From positions 12,819,001 through 12,883,000 of the forward strand of contig CM020517.1 of NCBI GenBank assembly GCA_009823395.1: a stretch of DNA of 64,000 nt, written 5' to 3'. This DNA is from Thamnaconus septentrionalis. Lineage: Eukaryota; Chordata; Actinopteri; Tetraodontiformes; Monacanthidae. The notes under the pieces are model-generated. The model was not told where the DNA came from. It did no database searches and was given only the letters and a program-made list of their open reading frames with translations. Positions 21,576-64,000 of this stretch are shown here, piece after piece. A program made the translations under genes and the position numbers. Numbering within the stretch: the stretch's first letter is position 1; each line of letters starts with the position of its first letter.

Positions 21576-23159
21576 CTGTGAAAAAACAACAAATCCGGTT
21601 CGCCCAGCTTTTGCTTTGAAAGTAATGCCATTCATGCACACTACCTGACTAACACACAGTGCTTGGGCTGTCAGCGACCGAGTGTTTAACAGATAAAGTA
21701 AAATAACAGGCGTATGTAAACGGTTTAATACAACGAACGAGTCATTTACAGTGTAATTAACACAACATGCATGTGCAATATTTACCTGATGGCGTCTCCG
21801 GAACTACAACCTGCAAGTTTTGACGGAAAGAACAACCTGATAGTATTAAATATGTCAAATTTAAAGATCCATCCGCACTGGTGGTGTCATTTTCCCCATT
21901 GTCAGGTTTCCAATCTTGAACTCTGAGGTTGACCAATAACAGAGGTTGAAGGAATGGCTCCATTTAGTCGCACCATTCGTGCGATTGGACCACACCAACT
22001 TTTGGTTCGGCCTTCTTTCATATTCAACCAATCAAAATGACAATATTTTGGTCCGCCAGCCTGTGTGCTAGGCTGTGTTTAACAAAGAGCATAGATGAAG
22101 CAAGAGAGCTATCCGTATTCGCTTCCGTCTCTTGGGTCCTTACTGATAAAAGCATTTTAGCCACATAGCCTTTTCAAGAGTTCAAAGGCACCACTTATCT
22201 CGGCTCTGTGCAACGTGTTTACAGTTTCAGTCCATACCTCAAATTAATTTTGCACTTTAGAGACAATGTCAGAGATTTTCATTTGTTTTATAACGTTTTT
22301 CTTTATGAATACATAATATTGAAAATTCAGATAGAAACAGTAATAAGAAATGTTTTCAAAAATATATCGAAAAGGTCTGATTGAATACAGTGCAACCTTC
22401 CGAGAATATTCAGCGGCCAAAACGTGTCAATGTGGAAAACAGCCATTTTAGGTCGACGACAGCGGCTCTGCTTTTGTTTGACTATTTACCGCATCATCCT
22501 GACCGATTTAGACACTATACAAAATGTTGCTAGTTTAGGTAGAGCGATCAACTAGCTTGTGCGCATGCTCGCCTCTCTGTTGCTATTCAGTTGTTGTAGT
22601 AACCAGGAAGATTAGCCGCGGAGATCAACTGGCCCTGATGACAGCAACTCGCTAGCACTAACAGGCTCGCAGACATAAAGGCAAGTGGAAGCTGATGTGA
22701 ACTTTGCACGCTATTGGTATGAACGTCTCACCAAGCGGTCTCATATTTATTCCGCTAGCAAGTGTCAACAGTGCGGTGGCGTTTTCCCCCTGAAGCATAT
22801 AGGCTAACGTTTAGCTGTCGGGATTTGATAACCGTCATTGTGTACCGCAATCGACACTATTCACTGTAAATGCGATATCAATTTCAATATCACGTCACGC
22901 AGCGGGGCGAAACACGTTCCCAACATACTGGAGTAGTTTCAAATGTGATGGACATGAAGAAATGTCAGTAATCTCACGTCCTTTGTCAGTGAAACCTTAA
23001 TATCGTAGTTGTGACTCTTAATAACTCGTGGTGTTTCGCGTTCGTAATAAATTTGGCCACTGCATTTTATATAGAACTAGATGAAATACTAAAGGGCTCA
23101 TATGTATATGTATATATATATATTATTATTATTATTATTTTTTTTTTTTGTGTTTGCAG
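21576..23159. promoter_or_regulatory. Divergent erg28 / ttll5 promoter region
   Basis: The two genes are head to head with about 1.6 kb between the erg28 coding exon and the first ttll5 coding exon. Two inverted CCAAT-type boxes lie at 21984-21988 (ATTGG) and 22028-22032 (CCAAT). CpG-bearing sequence and a transcript-like stretch follow at about 22560-22760. Non-coding first exons of both genes are expected here, but their borders cannot be fixed from sequence alone. Confidence 0.5.
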
Positions 23160-23177
23160 TTAGGATTTGTCAGTGCC

Positions 23178-23234
23178 ATGGTACATCCCAGACACTTGAT
23201 CCCTGGAAGATCTCAGCGGGCAGGTTTAGTGTGA
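23178..23234 (+). CDS. Upstream ORF in the ttll5 5' leader
   Basis: An 18-codon ORF (MVHPRHLIPGRSQRAGLV) starts in a strong Kozak context (gccATGg) and stops 2 bases before the inferred ttll5 ATG at 23237, which has a weaker context (aagATGc). It lies in the same exon, so any transcript with this exon carries it. It could damp translation or force reinitiation. Whether it is translated is unknown. Confidence 0.5.
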   Translation: MVHPRHLIPGRSQRAGLV

Positions 23235-23236
23235 AG

Positions 23237-54232
<30,996 letters not shown>

Positions 54233-54485
54233 GTGAGTAGATGTGGAGCAGAATCCAAAATAAAGGCTTTTCATGTAGTTTCAATGACAGTAAGGAGTCA
54301 GCCCTGTCCTCAAGGAGGAGGTGGAGATCTTTCAAAACACAGCTTTTCTGTTGGAATTGGGTGCACGAGGGAACTGTTAAACAATAAGAGCCGGACCTGT
54401 TGGGAAATGATCGCTTACTAGGCAGAAGGTTTTCAGGAACTCAGCTTCACGCAACTTGCACACATGACTCCCACTTCCTGTACGC

Positions 54486-54771
54486 CAGGAGTCACCAACC
54501 TGGCACTGGGAGCTGCTTCATGGGTCCTGAGTCATATGAAGGGCTACCAGTTGGCTACACCCTCCTGAAATAACAAACTCTCTGAGTTTTACATTATTAT
54601 TAATGATACTCAATTATGTGAAGACACTTAGAAAGTTAATGATCTCAATAATTACCAACAATGACATAACAAGGTTGGATAAAATTGAATTTTTTCAAAC
54701 AGGCCCGCAGGCTACTTGTGTGGTCCTTGGGGGCTACCTGGTGCCTGCAGGCACCACGTTGGTGACCCCTG
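54486..54771. mobile_element. Non-autonomous hAT element with target duplication
   Basis: The ends caggagtcaccaacctggc and gccaccacgttggtgacccctg-like (gcaccacgttggtgacccct) are inverted. The flanks ctgtacgc (54478-54485) and ctgtacac (54772-54779) match at 7 of 8 bases, as expected of a hAT 8-bp duplication. No transposase is present. Confidence 0.85.
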
Positions 54772-56897
54772 CTGTACACCATACCTGCAGTAGTTGGCCA
54801 ACACTGCACCTGACAGCCTACATATGCGACGGGAAGTTTAAAAGATGGTTTTAAAGTTCTTTTATTCTTGGTTGGGGACAACTAGAACAGTTCACATTCA
54901 AGTTGAGGAAAATCAATGACAATCAATGTGTGCATGTGTGCGTGCACGAGAGACCACTGTAAAGCACTTTGGGCGCAGTTCAGGTACAGGAATAAGTGGT
55001 AAGTCCGTCAATGTGACTTTTTAATTGATGATGGTGAGTTGATTGATCAAAAACAGGATAAAAAATAGTTAAAACAGGCTTTAAAAATTCCCACATATTG
55101 AGGGAAAGGCCCTTAGTGTGTAGCGCACTCTCACTGCAGTCAAACGACAACATACCTCGCTGCCTATTAGCCGTTTAGGTGTTTTCTTTTTTTGTGTGTG
55201 TGTGTGTCTACGTGTTCACTTCGGTCTTCCTCCGTTTAGCCTCTCGCTGAACTCGTCACTCACTAGAGACTCAGGCCTTTTGCTTCCAGCCTCTTCTTTT
55301 CCCCTCGCTCTCGAGCTCCGCGAGCCTTCCAGTCAGTCGTCTACAAAGACAGATTGCAGTCGGTTACGCCGTGACTCACTCTCGGAGAGACGGAGTAAGA
55401 GGGGAGTAAAGAACGGATTCACCTTTTAATCCCCGGAGGTTAAAAGCTGCTGTCTTCTGGCCGGTAAACAGCGTCATTTCAGAGCGCCGTTCTGCTTGTT
55501 TATCCGTCCAGAACCTCCCGGATCGAAAAAGGCAGCGCCGATCTTCAATTTATACTCTGACTTTTCATTGGCTTGCTTGTTTATAAAAACACATTGTGAT
55601 GTAAAATCTGCTTCACCGCTAGACATAAGCAGCAGGGATTCAAGTAGAAAGAAGGAAAATGAGCAAAGGTCCTGTTTTGTTCTGTTTTTGGGAAAGCATT
55701 CGAGGTAAAATGCATGACTTTGTCCCCGACCTTGAATTTCGCACCGAGTGAAACATTGAAGCGAAGAACGCACAATCTCCCCTTGTTTTTCGCAATCCCT
55801 GCACTCCCCCGCTGAGCGCAGATACTGCGGCCGATTGTTGGCTTCACGTGTTCGCCAGTCACTTTTTGCCAAGTCGATCCTTAACATATCCAGGGTAATC
55901 AACTTTACACGGGTCTTAATTACAGGCCCTAAGTAGAAGCCTGTTAGGTCACCCTCAATAGAGTCTAAAATCTTTTTTTAATGGTCTCTGATGACTTTTC
56001 ACGGCGAAGATTGGGAAAAGATTGCGCGCTGCCAACACGTTTTTTAAGTCAGGCCATTTGAGTGCGAGGCCAAAATTGGGCAATTTATTATTATGTTGTT
56101 TTTTTTTTCTCTCTCTCTCTCTCGTGCTTTGCGGAGTAACTTACAATTGGAAACGACTCCGGAGTTGCGCGCAGCGTGTGCGAACCATGTTGGCAGCTCC
56201 TCCAGCGCTGCGCCTGCCGTGGGCGGAGGGAAGCGCTGATGGAGCGGTGTCAACACCTGCGCGCTCTCGTCCGCTCCAGGCTCTTTCCTCTGCAATTACC
56301 GAAAGGCCTCGCGCTCACCCCGCACCTCGCTCCTCTCCGCGCCAAAAAAACAGCAGACAAAAGACAAGGACGGATCACGCACTGGGCCTGTGTAGTACAA
56401 GGCCGGGAACACATGTCAGCTGTTAAGGGTGCGATTTATTCAGCGTCGATCGACTGCGCTGCAACGTTTTAATCGAACCCGCTGCCTTCATTGTTATGTA
56501 ACCGCAGCAGGGAAAAAAAAAAAAAAAAAAAAATACCGAACATGCAACGCAGCTGGATCGCGGAGCGAGAACTCCTATGCGGCCGTCTCGCTTCGCTCCG
56601 GTCTCAAAGTGTTTTCAGTCGTTTCTCGGCGGCCTCTTCAGGGTCGTGACGGAAGCAGGAAGCGTTTGCCGCAAGCCGGCCTTCAAGGGAAAGACGTGAG
56701 CCCAAGCTGCTGCGAAAGACATTAGCGTGGATGCTGCCGCAGCGGCTGTTCTATCATAACGAGATGGCTCTCAGACAGTGAAAGGAGGACAAAGAAAAGC
56801 ACTGAAGGTTGTTGTGAAAAAAAAAAAGTACTGCAGAAGTAAGTTTTTGGCTTTATTCCGTACTAGTAGTTGCTTGAGTTCTGTTAAATACAGTTTG

Positions 56898-56972
56898 TAT
56901 GTGTATATATATATAGGTACATATCTATCTATCTATATATATATATACGAATATATATGTATATGTGTATAT
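56898..56972. repeat. TA/TATC-rich microsatellite
   Basis: An irregular mix of TATG, TATC and TA units in ttll5 intron 26. Confidence 0.85.
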
Positions 56973-57580
56973 ATCCTGATTGTTGTTCTGATTATATTTG
57001 CATTTCATCACGTCCGTGCCGCCATGCGATTGGCCAATCCATTTTTCATGTAATAAACAATTGCACATTTTACCTAATGAAGTTCCCAGTGAGTGTGGGT
57101 GCATGTCCAATGTCAGGCCCTGCACCGCCAGGAAATATTGGGCAGTTGCTACCGGGTTCAGCGAGCAGTAAAAAAAATAAGAAAATGTGTATGATTGGTC
57201 CTCTTTGAGTGTGATTTTAGAGTTCATTTCAGGGTTTATTGCCATCATTAGCGACTTTCTGGGATATTTCCCAGCTCTTGAACTGGCTCTTTACCGTAAC
57301 TTTAAAAAAAAGAAAGAAAGAAAGAAAAAAATGTCGGAAATGTTGTATTGGACTGGCCAGGTAATAGAATCTAAAGATGTGAACCTGACATTCTGCTTTG
57401 TGTGCAGCCCGATTGTTTACATCCTCCATTCACTCTGGAGAGATAAACAATCAAGTTGTGTGTGTAGTGGATAAAGGGAGCCAGATGCAGGGTCAAATGA
57501 GAACACTTCTGAAAAAAAAAGGGGGTGGGAGGGTTAAGATGCAAACCTAGTAACTGGAACATCAGTCAATTGCCTTCGTA

Positions 57581-57847
57581 AGGCAGTCAAAAGTTTGTTT
57601 TTATCTGTACAACTTTCTACACTGCAGATAGATACTGAATACCTCACTCAATAACTCTAAATATGCTTTTTACGAAAGGTGGCTATTTTGAAGAATTTAA
57701 ATATGAAACGTGTTTGAGTTGTTTTGCACTTTTATTGTTTCCTACATAATTGCATGTGTGTTCATACGTAGCTTTGATGCCTTCAGTGAGAAACTGCAAT
57801 GTCAATAGTCATTAGAGTGAAAGAAAAGACATAAATTCATAGGGTGT

Positions 57848-57848
<1 letters not shown>
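57581..57848. mobile_element. Tc1/mariner-like MITE, copy 3, degenerate
   Basis: It shares caactttctacactgcagat, ctattttgaagaatttaaata and tttcctacataat with copies 1, 2 and 4. The left end is eroded (ggcagtcaaaagtttg) and the right end runs into a TA microsatellite. Confidence 0.7.
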
Positions 57849-58022
<174 letters not shown>

Positions 58023-60370
58023 ATCTGCAAGAAATGCAATTGTAAATCACCAGCCATGCAGCCTCACCTTCAATGACTCCCTCTTTTTTTTTTTTCTTTT
58101 CCATCACGTGAGTGGCACTATCTGGACCATGTATATCAATCGTTACTTCCTGTCCGCTTCCCGTTACAGCCAAACTTCCTCAATTAGACATTGGGGTAAA
58201 CTGCCCCGATTCACCTCGCTGCTGTTTCTTATAACACTGAATTTCCTCTGCGCCAACCCCGGCCTGGCCCGGCCCAGCCCCGCCTCACCACCTCCACCCC
58301 TTCCCCCTCGGCCCCGCCCCTCCCCCACCACCACCACCCACCCCTTACACCCCGTTTCGACGGCCGGTGCCAAACATGCTGAAGCCGTTAAGCTGGCCGT
58401 CTCTTTAAGCAACCACAGGGGCGAAGCGTGATAGGTTTCAAAGAGGAGCGCGACGCTTTGAAGTAGCGGCGGCAGAATCTAGCAGGTATGCTACATCAGC
58501 AGTGGGAGAGCCGTTGCCTCGTCTTCTCCCCACACCCGCTCTCTTAACTTTTTGGGACCGATTCCCGTTGCTGGACCTCCTGATGCGTTTATGATTATTT
58601 CCATTCCGCACACTTATAAAATTATGTGAAAAAAACGGACGGCCGTGAATTCAGCAGAACTGTTTTTTTGAACGTTGTCTTTGTCGCAAAAAAAAAATAA
58701 AAATCTATTTTTGGTGTGTTTTTATGAATTTTTGACAGCCGCCGTTGGTCTGTCTTGTATTACTTGTGTGCGGTCCACACTCGCCTCTTCATTCTCTCCG
58801 CTCTGACCATGCAAATGACAGGAAACCATCACCCTCACTCGCACCGCCTTGTTCACTCTGGCAGGGCTCGCGCTGAGAAATACCACCGGCCTGTTTGCGC
58901 AAGTTATTTTAAGCTCAGTTCAATACTTTGGTGTTTGACTCTGTTCAATTATGTAAGGACATACCATTCCACGAGATTTTAGAACGGCCAACGCGCGCAG
59001 CCAACAACACAGCTCATCAAAAAAAATCATCTGGTAAGAAGGGGGGGGGAGAGAAAAAAAAGGAGCGAAACTTCTTTGAAAGTCACCGCAAAATTGGTTT
59101 GATGTCTCCTTTCCAGTGAATTCAAATGGAGAGAAGTTTCTAACTCTCGCTGATTGGAGCCAGATGGAGTCAAAGAAGCGAGAACCTCTAAGGAATGGTT
59201 TAGAGTAGATTTGTCTAATTCAGTGGACACACACACACACACACCTTTTTAATGGTGTTTGGTTTGTTTTTGATTCAAAGGTGCGGCGCTTATATCGCTA
59301 TCAATCAGGAGTTTCCTCTGCTTATCGCCTGGTTTATTTTAGCGCCGCCGAGGTGACGAACCCCCCCCCCTTTAAACCAGGTGTGGGAAAGAAATCCCGT
59401 CGCATTGAACCTTGTAAATATTTTAACGCGATAAGGCCTCAGCCGAAGTCGACGGCGGCGAGGGGACGCGTCTGTGGTGCCATTCAGTCAAACGCAATCA
59501 ACTATGTAAACAACAGGAAGTCGCCGCGGCATCACAGGCTGCGAAATCATTTCCAGACGCCGAGCGTTTTCGGGAGGCCAAGCAACACATCGGATTTCAC
59601 TTGCAAAACACTTGCAAAGGTATTACTTATTTATACACGCTCTCAGGAATATTTGTAATTTGGAGCCGCGTAATTGAATTTAAATAAATCGTCCTCTCGG
59701 GTTGCATAACTTTTTAAACAGCGCTTCAATTACCATCAGGTCAGACGGATCAAATGTGCTCTGTATTATTTCCTACTCGGACAGGTCCTCTGGACTGGCT
59801 AGTCTCATCTGTTGATCTAGTTAGCCGTGCGGCGGCGGCGGGGAGTAAAAATAGGAAGAACCAGTCAGCGCTTCTCGCCGGGGTCGACTCAAAAACAGCC
59901 GTTCCAGGCCTTAACACTGAAACCTTTTAAACGCCTAATTAATTTGACAGTCCGGTAAAAAACCGATAAGCGGCGCAGGCAATTAACCGCTGGGTTAATT
60001 AGAAACGACTCCATGGTGAATTGTCAAGCCCGGACACCAGTTATCTTCTTGCAGTTTGAGGACGGCTCTTGTCGGTCGCGCGCCAAGACAGTAAACAAAC
60101 AAGCGAGTAATGGCTGGAAATACCCTCGCACTCTCATCCAGCTGATGTTTACACTGACCAGGCGTTTCAGATAGCGCGCCATGATGTCATCTCCGCGCCC
60201 CCCTCCCGTCTTTCTCTCTCTCTTTCTTTCTCCCACATTTGCGCCGGGGCCCAGATTTATGCCGCACATGTGCTCGACTCCCACTCCCGTGTTGTTGTTG
60301 TTCTACTGTAAGCCGTATCATCGGCGTGCGAGTGGGGTGGTGGGTGCGGAGGTGGGGGCAGTAAGCTGAG

Positions 60371-60409
60371 CCAGAGAGAGAGAGAGAGAAATAGAGAGAG
60401 AGAGAGCGG
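60371..60409. repeat. (GA)n microsatellite
   Basis: A GA run with an internal aaatag interruption in ttll5 intron 26. Confidence 0.9.
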
Positions 60410-61070
60410 CGGGAAGGGAAGTCCCAGATAGCCGACGCTTCACACATGTGCTGCATTAGTGATGAGAAAATCAGATGTTTAACTGTTGTTCTCCTTTTTC
60501 TCCCCCCTCCTCCTTTCTCCCCACTGTTTCACTGGTCAGCGTGTGTTGGATGAGGAACTCTCGCATTTTTTTCTTTTTCTTAATTCATTCTGATCTCCTT
60601 TATTGTTTGGTGGCCACCAGGAAAAACCTTCTCCTTGGGCTCCTGCCGTGATGTTCTACCGATGGAAAGTGTTTTTTTTCCTCCTTGACCGGAGAAATAG
60701 CTCACGTGCCAATAAAAAGGTAGTATTGAGTGTCCCAGCGGTCTAGTGTGCGCTGGAAGCTGCTGCCAAGCATCGCAGTAAACAAAGAAGGGGCTCTTGT
60801 TTTTGTGTCCCAGCCTGCAAAGGTTCAGGGACAGTCCTTTCCTTTGGAAGGCTGCGAAAATAAATTAGTAAATAAATAACCTTGTCCTTGGTTGCCTGGT
60901 TTTTGTTGTATTTTACAGTACATGTGTCATCCGGTGAACTGGGAAAAACAGGAGACGCTACGGACACCAGAAAATGAAGATTTCACCTTAGTTTAACCCA
61001 GTGGTTTTCAAACTTTCTCTGTCACGCCCCACCTTGGAGGAAGAAAATTTTTCCAAATTTGCGGCTACAA

Positions 61071-61576
61071 GCCCCAAATTTGACATGGCTGTGTCTTGAG
61101 GGATCCTGGTGAACCTGCAAGTGGTCCCATGTCTCTAGGACAAAGTTGACTTTTGACCCCATAGACTTGCATGGCATTAGGGTTAGCGATAAGGCTGGAA
61201 TTAGGGTTAGGGTTAGGGTTACTGCTGGAATTAGGGTTAGGGTTTCGGGGTTCCTCATGGGCTAGAAGCCCCAAATTTGACATGGCTGTGTCTTGAGGGA
61301 TCCTGGTGAACCTGCAAGTGGTCCCATGTCTCTAGGACAAAGTTGACTTTTGACCCCATAGACTTGCATGGCATTAGGGTTTAGCGATAAGGCTGGAATT
61401 AGGGTTAGGGTTAGGGTTACTGCTGGAATTAGGGTTAGGGTTTCGGGGTTCCTCATGGGCTAGAAGCCCCAAATTTGACGTGGCTGTGTCTTGAGGGATC
61501 CTGGTGAACCTGCAAGTGGCCCCATGTCTCTAGGACAAAGTTGACTTTTGACTCCATAGACTTGCATGGCATTAGG
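61071..61576. repeat. Tandem array of a 197/198-bp unit with telomere-like TTAGGG runs
   Basis: Units begin with gccccaaatttgac at 61071, 61268 and 61466, about 2.6 copies. Each full unit contains two short runs of ggttag repeats (for example 61201-61220 and 61231-61243). The same unit without the TTAGGG part occurs at 6022 and 11875. Confidence 0.9.
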
Positions 61577-61721
61577 GCAGTGGTTCTCAAACTTTCTCTG
61601 TCATGCCCCACCTTGGAGGAAGAAAATTTCTATTTATTATTTATTTTTATGTATTTATTTTGTACAAATAAACAACTTTAGCAAATCACTCTTTGTGACA
61701 TCAAATCCTGAACATTACTTT

Positions 61722-61922
61722 TTAAACAAGAATACTCCTTTCACTTTTCTGCTGTGCAAATAACTTTTTTTGGCAAACCGCTTTTGTAACATCCACCATC
61801 CTGGCTTCACTGTGAAACAACACAGCTTTATGTTGTGCTCCCATCTCCTCACAAAGTGCAGAGAATAGCTGCGCTTTCAGGGGTCTTGTTTTGATGAAAT
61901 TGACCACATCAACATCAGTCAT
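61722..61922 (-). pseudogene. hAT transposase fragment (ZBED5-like)
   Basis: A 66-codon open stretch contains VVNFIKTRPLKAQLFSALCE and EMGAQHKAVLFHSEAR. This resembles the hAT transposase-derived ZBED5 block that normally continues with a Trp-Leu-Ser motif; here that motif is lost. It is a relic inside the element and cannot be active. Confidence 0.7.
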
Positions 61923-62341
61923 GCGACAACATCACATTTTCTACCTGCCACACGGAATGATGTTGAGCGTTGCGTGCGCTAAGTCATAATATCGCGCCAG
62001 TCGCGGTGTAGATCACGTACTGATGCAAAGGTGTTTGGTTACGTTCTTTCAGCGCTGGAAAACTGTTCACGTTAGTTCCCCCGGGCTCCCCGTCTCCCTT
62101 CCGCCCGGTCTTTCTCGCCCCCCCCAGACGTGACTCTGCGCCCCCCAGGGGGGTGCGCCACCCACTTTGAGAAACACTGGTTTAACCTGAGTGACTCACA
62201 AGTTCTTATCACATTGTACCGTTTTATGAGATTAATCTAGTTTATATTTGATCTCATCATCATCATGTGGGTCAAATAAACTAGCCCCATATTCTAGCTC
62301 AATAGGTACAATGTTATATTTATTTTTCAGATCTCTGTATG

Positions 62342-62713
62342 TACACAAACAGTCAGAAGTTTGGACACACCTGTTTCTTCTTTATCTTTACTACTTTCTA
62401 CAATGTAGATAGATAATGAATACATCAAATATATGACAAAGATATGTGGATTAATGTGGCAAAAGAAAAAAAAAGTTAAATACCCAAATATGTTATGTTA
62501 TATATATTTTATATGAATGGTGGCTATTCTAGATCATTTAAAATATAAAACTTGTTTGAGTTATTTCACACTTTTTTGTTTAATACAGATTCCATACGTG
62601 TTCATTCATAGTTTTGATGCCTTGAGTGACAATCTACAGTATAAATAGTCATGAAAATGAAAGAAAAACCGTTAAATCAGAAGTATGTGTCCAAACCTTT
62701 GACTGGTAGTGTA
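62342..62713. mobile_element. Tc1/mariner-like MITE, copy 4
   Basis: It starts tacacaaacagtcagaagtt and ends cctttgactggtagtgta, with TA at both edges. It lies 160 bases after the composite hAT element. Confidence 0.78.
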
Positions 62714-64000
62714 TATATTTTTTGTTCCGTTCTCCAGTGGAGTGGCCTTGTCTCCATTACACAGCGTACTTAGCCCTCTGTTTACAGCCTCCTCAGTATC
62801 AGCTTCCTGCCCAAGCCGAGGCTCTGTTAGCATGAACCCAATCTCATTTCTGCGGAGTTCAGTGACAGGCTAGAGAGACATAAAACCTTGGTAAAGTCAG
62901 TTTCACATGATACCTTTGAGTCTCTTCCATCAACAGACAGACAAACATAAATGCATGTAATGGAGCGAGTTTTTTTCCCTCCAAGAACTTTACCCCAACT
63001 CTCGCGTGTTTCTTTGCAGTTTCCCATAGGGCTCTTACGGCATTGTTTTTGGCCCAGATGGTACACAGACAGCAGCACATAGAATTCCACAGCCGCTTGA
63101 TTTAAGTGTGTCTGAAGGGGAGGCTGGTCAACTCATTGCTTAAGCGGCAGCCAAAAACAGAGAGAGAAAGGGATGGGGGGGAAAGAGAGAGAGGGGGAGA
63201 GAGTGAGGCTGAAATAGGCTTAAGGTCCTAATGACAAATAATCCAGTTACAAACTCGTGGAGCTCGTCAAAAAGGTTCGCTTTCCAGGTTGTGGCTTTGT
63301 GATGCGAATGGAACGTGAAGCTCGGCCGGAGCGCCTGGGCAGAGGGGGAGATTCTTCATCCCTCTGCCTTGCCGGAGTGAGCGTGTGGGAGGGCATTAGC
63401 GCCGGCTAATTACCTTTTTGTCCGGCCGCATGAGAACTGGCAGCAAGAAGATGGCCGCCGACACAAGCGGCGGGTGATTAAGCAAACAGGAGACGTGCGG
63501 CGTCTTGTCGTACCCCCGGCCCTTTAAAGCGGGCTTTCCCGTCGAAAACACTTGTCGCCTCCAGAGAAAAAAGGAGCCGGCGCAAATTTCACACAGTGAC
63601 TCACTAACCCCAACTAACAACATCATAAAGACACGCGGGCTGGCGCTCAGACAATGGATAAAAGAGCCGGTTCCTCGCAATCAGGGCGCGTCCGTCTCCC
63701 ATTTTGCCTCTTAAATGCCACATAATCCGGCCACAAGTAGGCCACAAGGCACAAAAGGGCGCTTGTGTTTAATCCTGGTCTTACTCATAGGTGCATTCGA
63801 GGTGGAAAAAACAAACAAATCGGCCGCCGTCTCTGCGTTTCTGTGTCTCCTTTCACCTCCCACCCCTCCCCCACCCGCCCCGAAAGGCCGGCCACGTGTT
63901 CCTGCTCAGTGCACATTAAGATTTGGACAATCCAGCGCGTCCCGTCAACCCATAAAACGTCTCAACCTTCGCTCGAGGACGAGGCCTGCTACTTGTCACG

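Larger units (their letters stand above)
60999..62179. mobile_element. Composite hAT (Charlie/ZBED-like) element with perfect 8-bp target duplication
   Basis: The left end cagtggttttcaaactttct and the right end ccactttgagaaacactg are inverted termini of the Charlie-like hAT type. The 8 bases gtttaacc are repeated exactly at 60991-60998 and 62180-62187. Inside are a second left-type terminus at 61577, a 197-bp tandem array (61071-61576) and a minus-strand transposase relic (61722-61922). The structure suggests a copy with an internally rearranged or nested copy, moved as one unit. Confidence 0.85.

Noticed and set aside
59281..59658. 125-codon ORF in the last ttll5 intron
   Set aside because: No TTLL5 or other family motif and no supporting splice sites.
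61196..61445. A real telomere or chromosome end
   Set aside because: The TTAGGG runs are short, lie inside a tandem transposon unit and are flanked on both sides by ordinary sequence.

Overview
The window is vertebrate nuclear DNA, most likely from a teleost (probably percomorph) fish. Genes are split into many short exons with GT-AG introns. Introns are mostly under 3 kb, with hAT and Tc1/mariner-like DNA elements, a tRNA-derived SINE and many microsatellites. The gene content matches the human 14q24.3 neighbourhood: JDP2, FLVCR2, ERG28 (C14orf1) and TTLL5. BATF, which sits between JDP2 and FLVCR2 in human, is not seen here.

Layout. 1-3.1 kb: upstream sequence of jdp2. 3.1-5.4 kb: jdp2 coding exons and 3' UTR on +. 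6.7-19.8 kb: flvcr2 on +, with two separate large first coding exons (6741-7292 and 10493-11083), each in phase with one shared set of nine downstream exons. 20.4-21.6 kb: erg28 on -, convergent with flvcr2, with an apparent 1-nt frameshift in its first coding exon. 22-23 kb: a shared divergent promoter region. 23.2-54.2 kb: 26 coding exons of ttll5 on +, about 1112 codons covering the whole tubulin-ligase core and most of the C-terminal tail. 54.2-64 kb: apparently one long ttll5 intron that runs out of the window, rich in transposon remnants. The last ttll5 exons are not present.

I chained the exons by hand. All splice phases agree across jdp2, flvcr2 and ttll5, which is strong internal evidence for the models. 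The genes are neighbours but do not form a pathway: a bZIP AP-1 repressor, a choline transporter of the MFS class, an ER scaffold of sterol C4-demethylation and a tubulin/RPGR glutamylase.

The most interesting feature is flvcr2. Two alternative first exons each encode a complete different version of the first part of the N-lobe (54% identical over 144 gapless residues by my hand count), and both can splice to the same C-terminal exons. This resembles the UGT1-type variable-first-exon design applied to an MFS transporter. Other notable items are the erg28 frameshift, a SINE directly against a ttll5 splice acceptor, and a composite hAT insertion at 60999-62179 with a perfect 8-bp target duplication, telomere-like internal repeats and a transposase relic.
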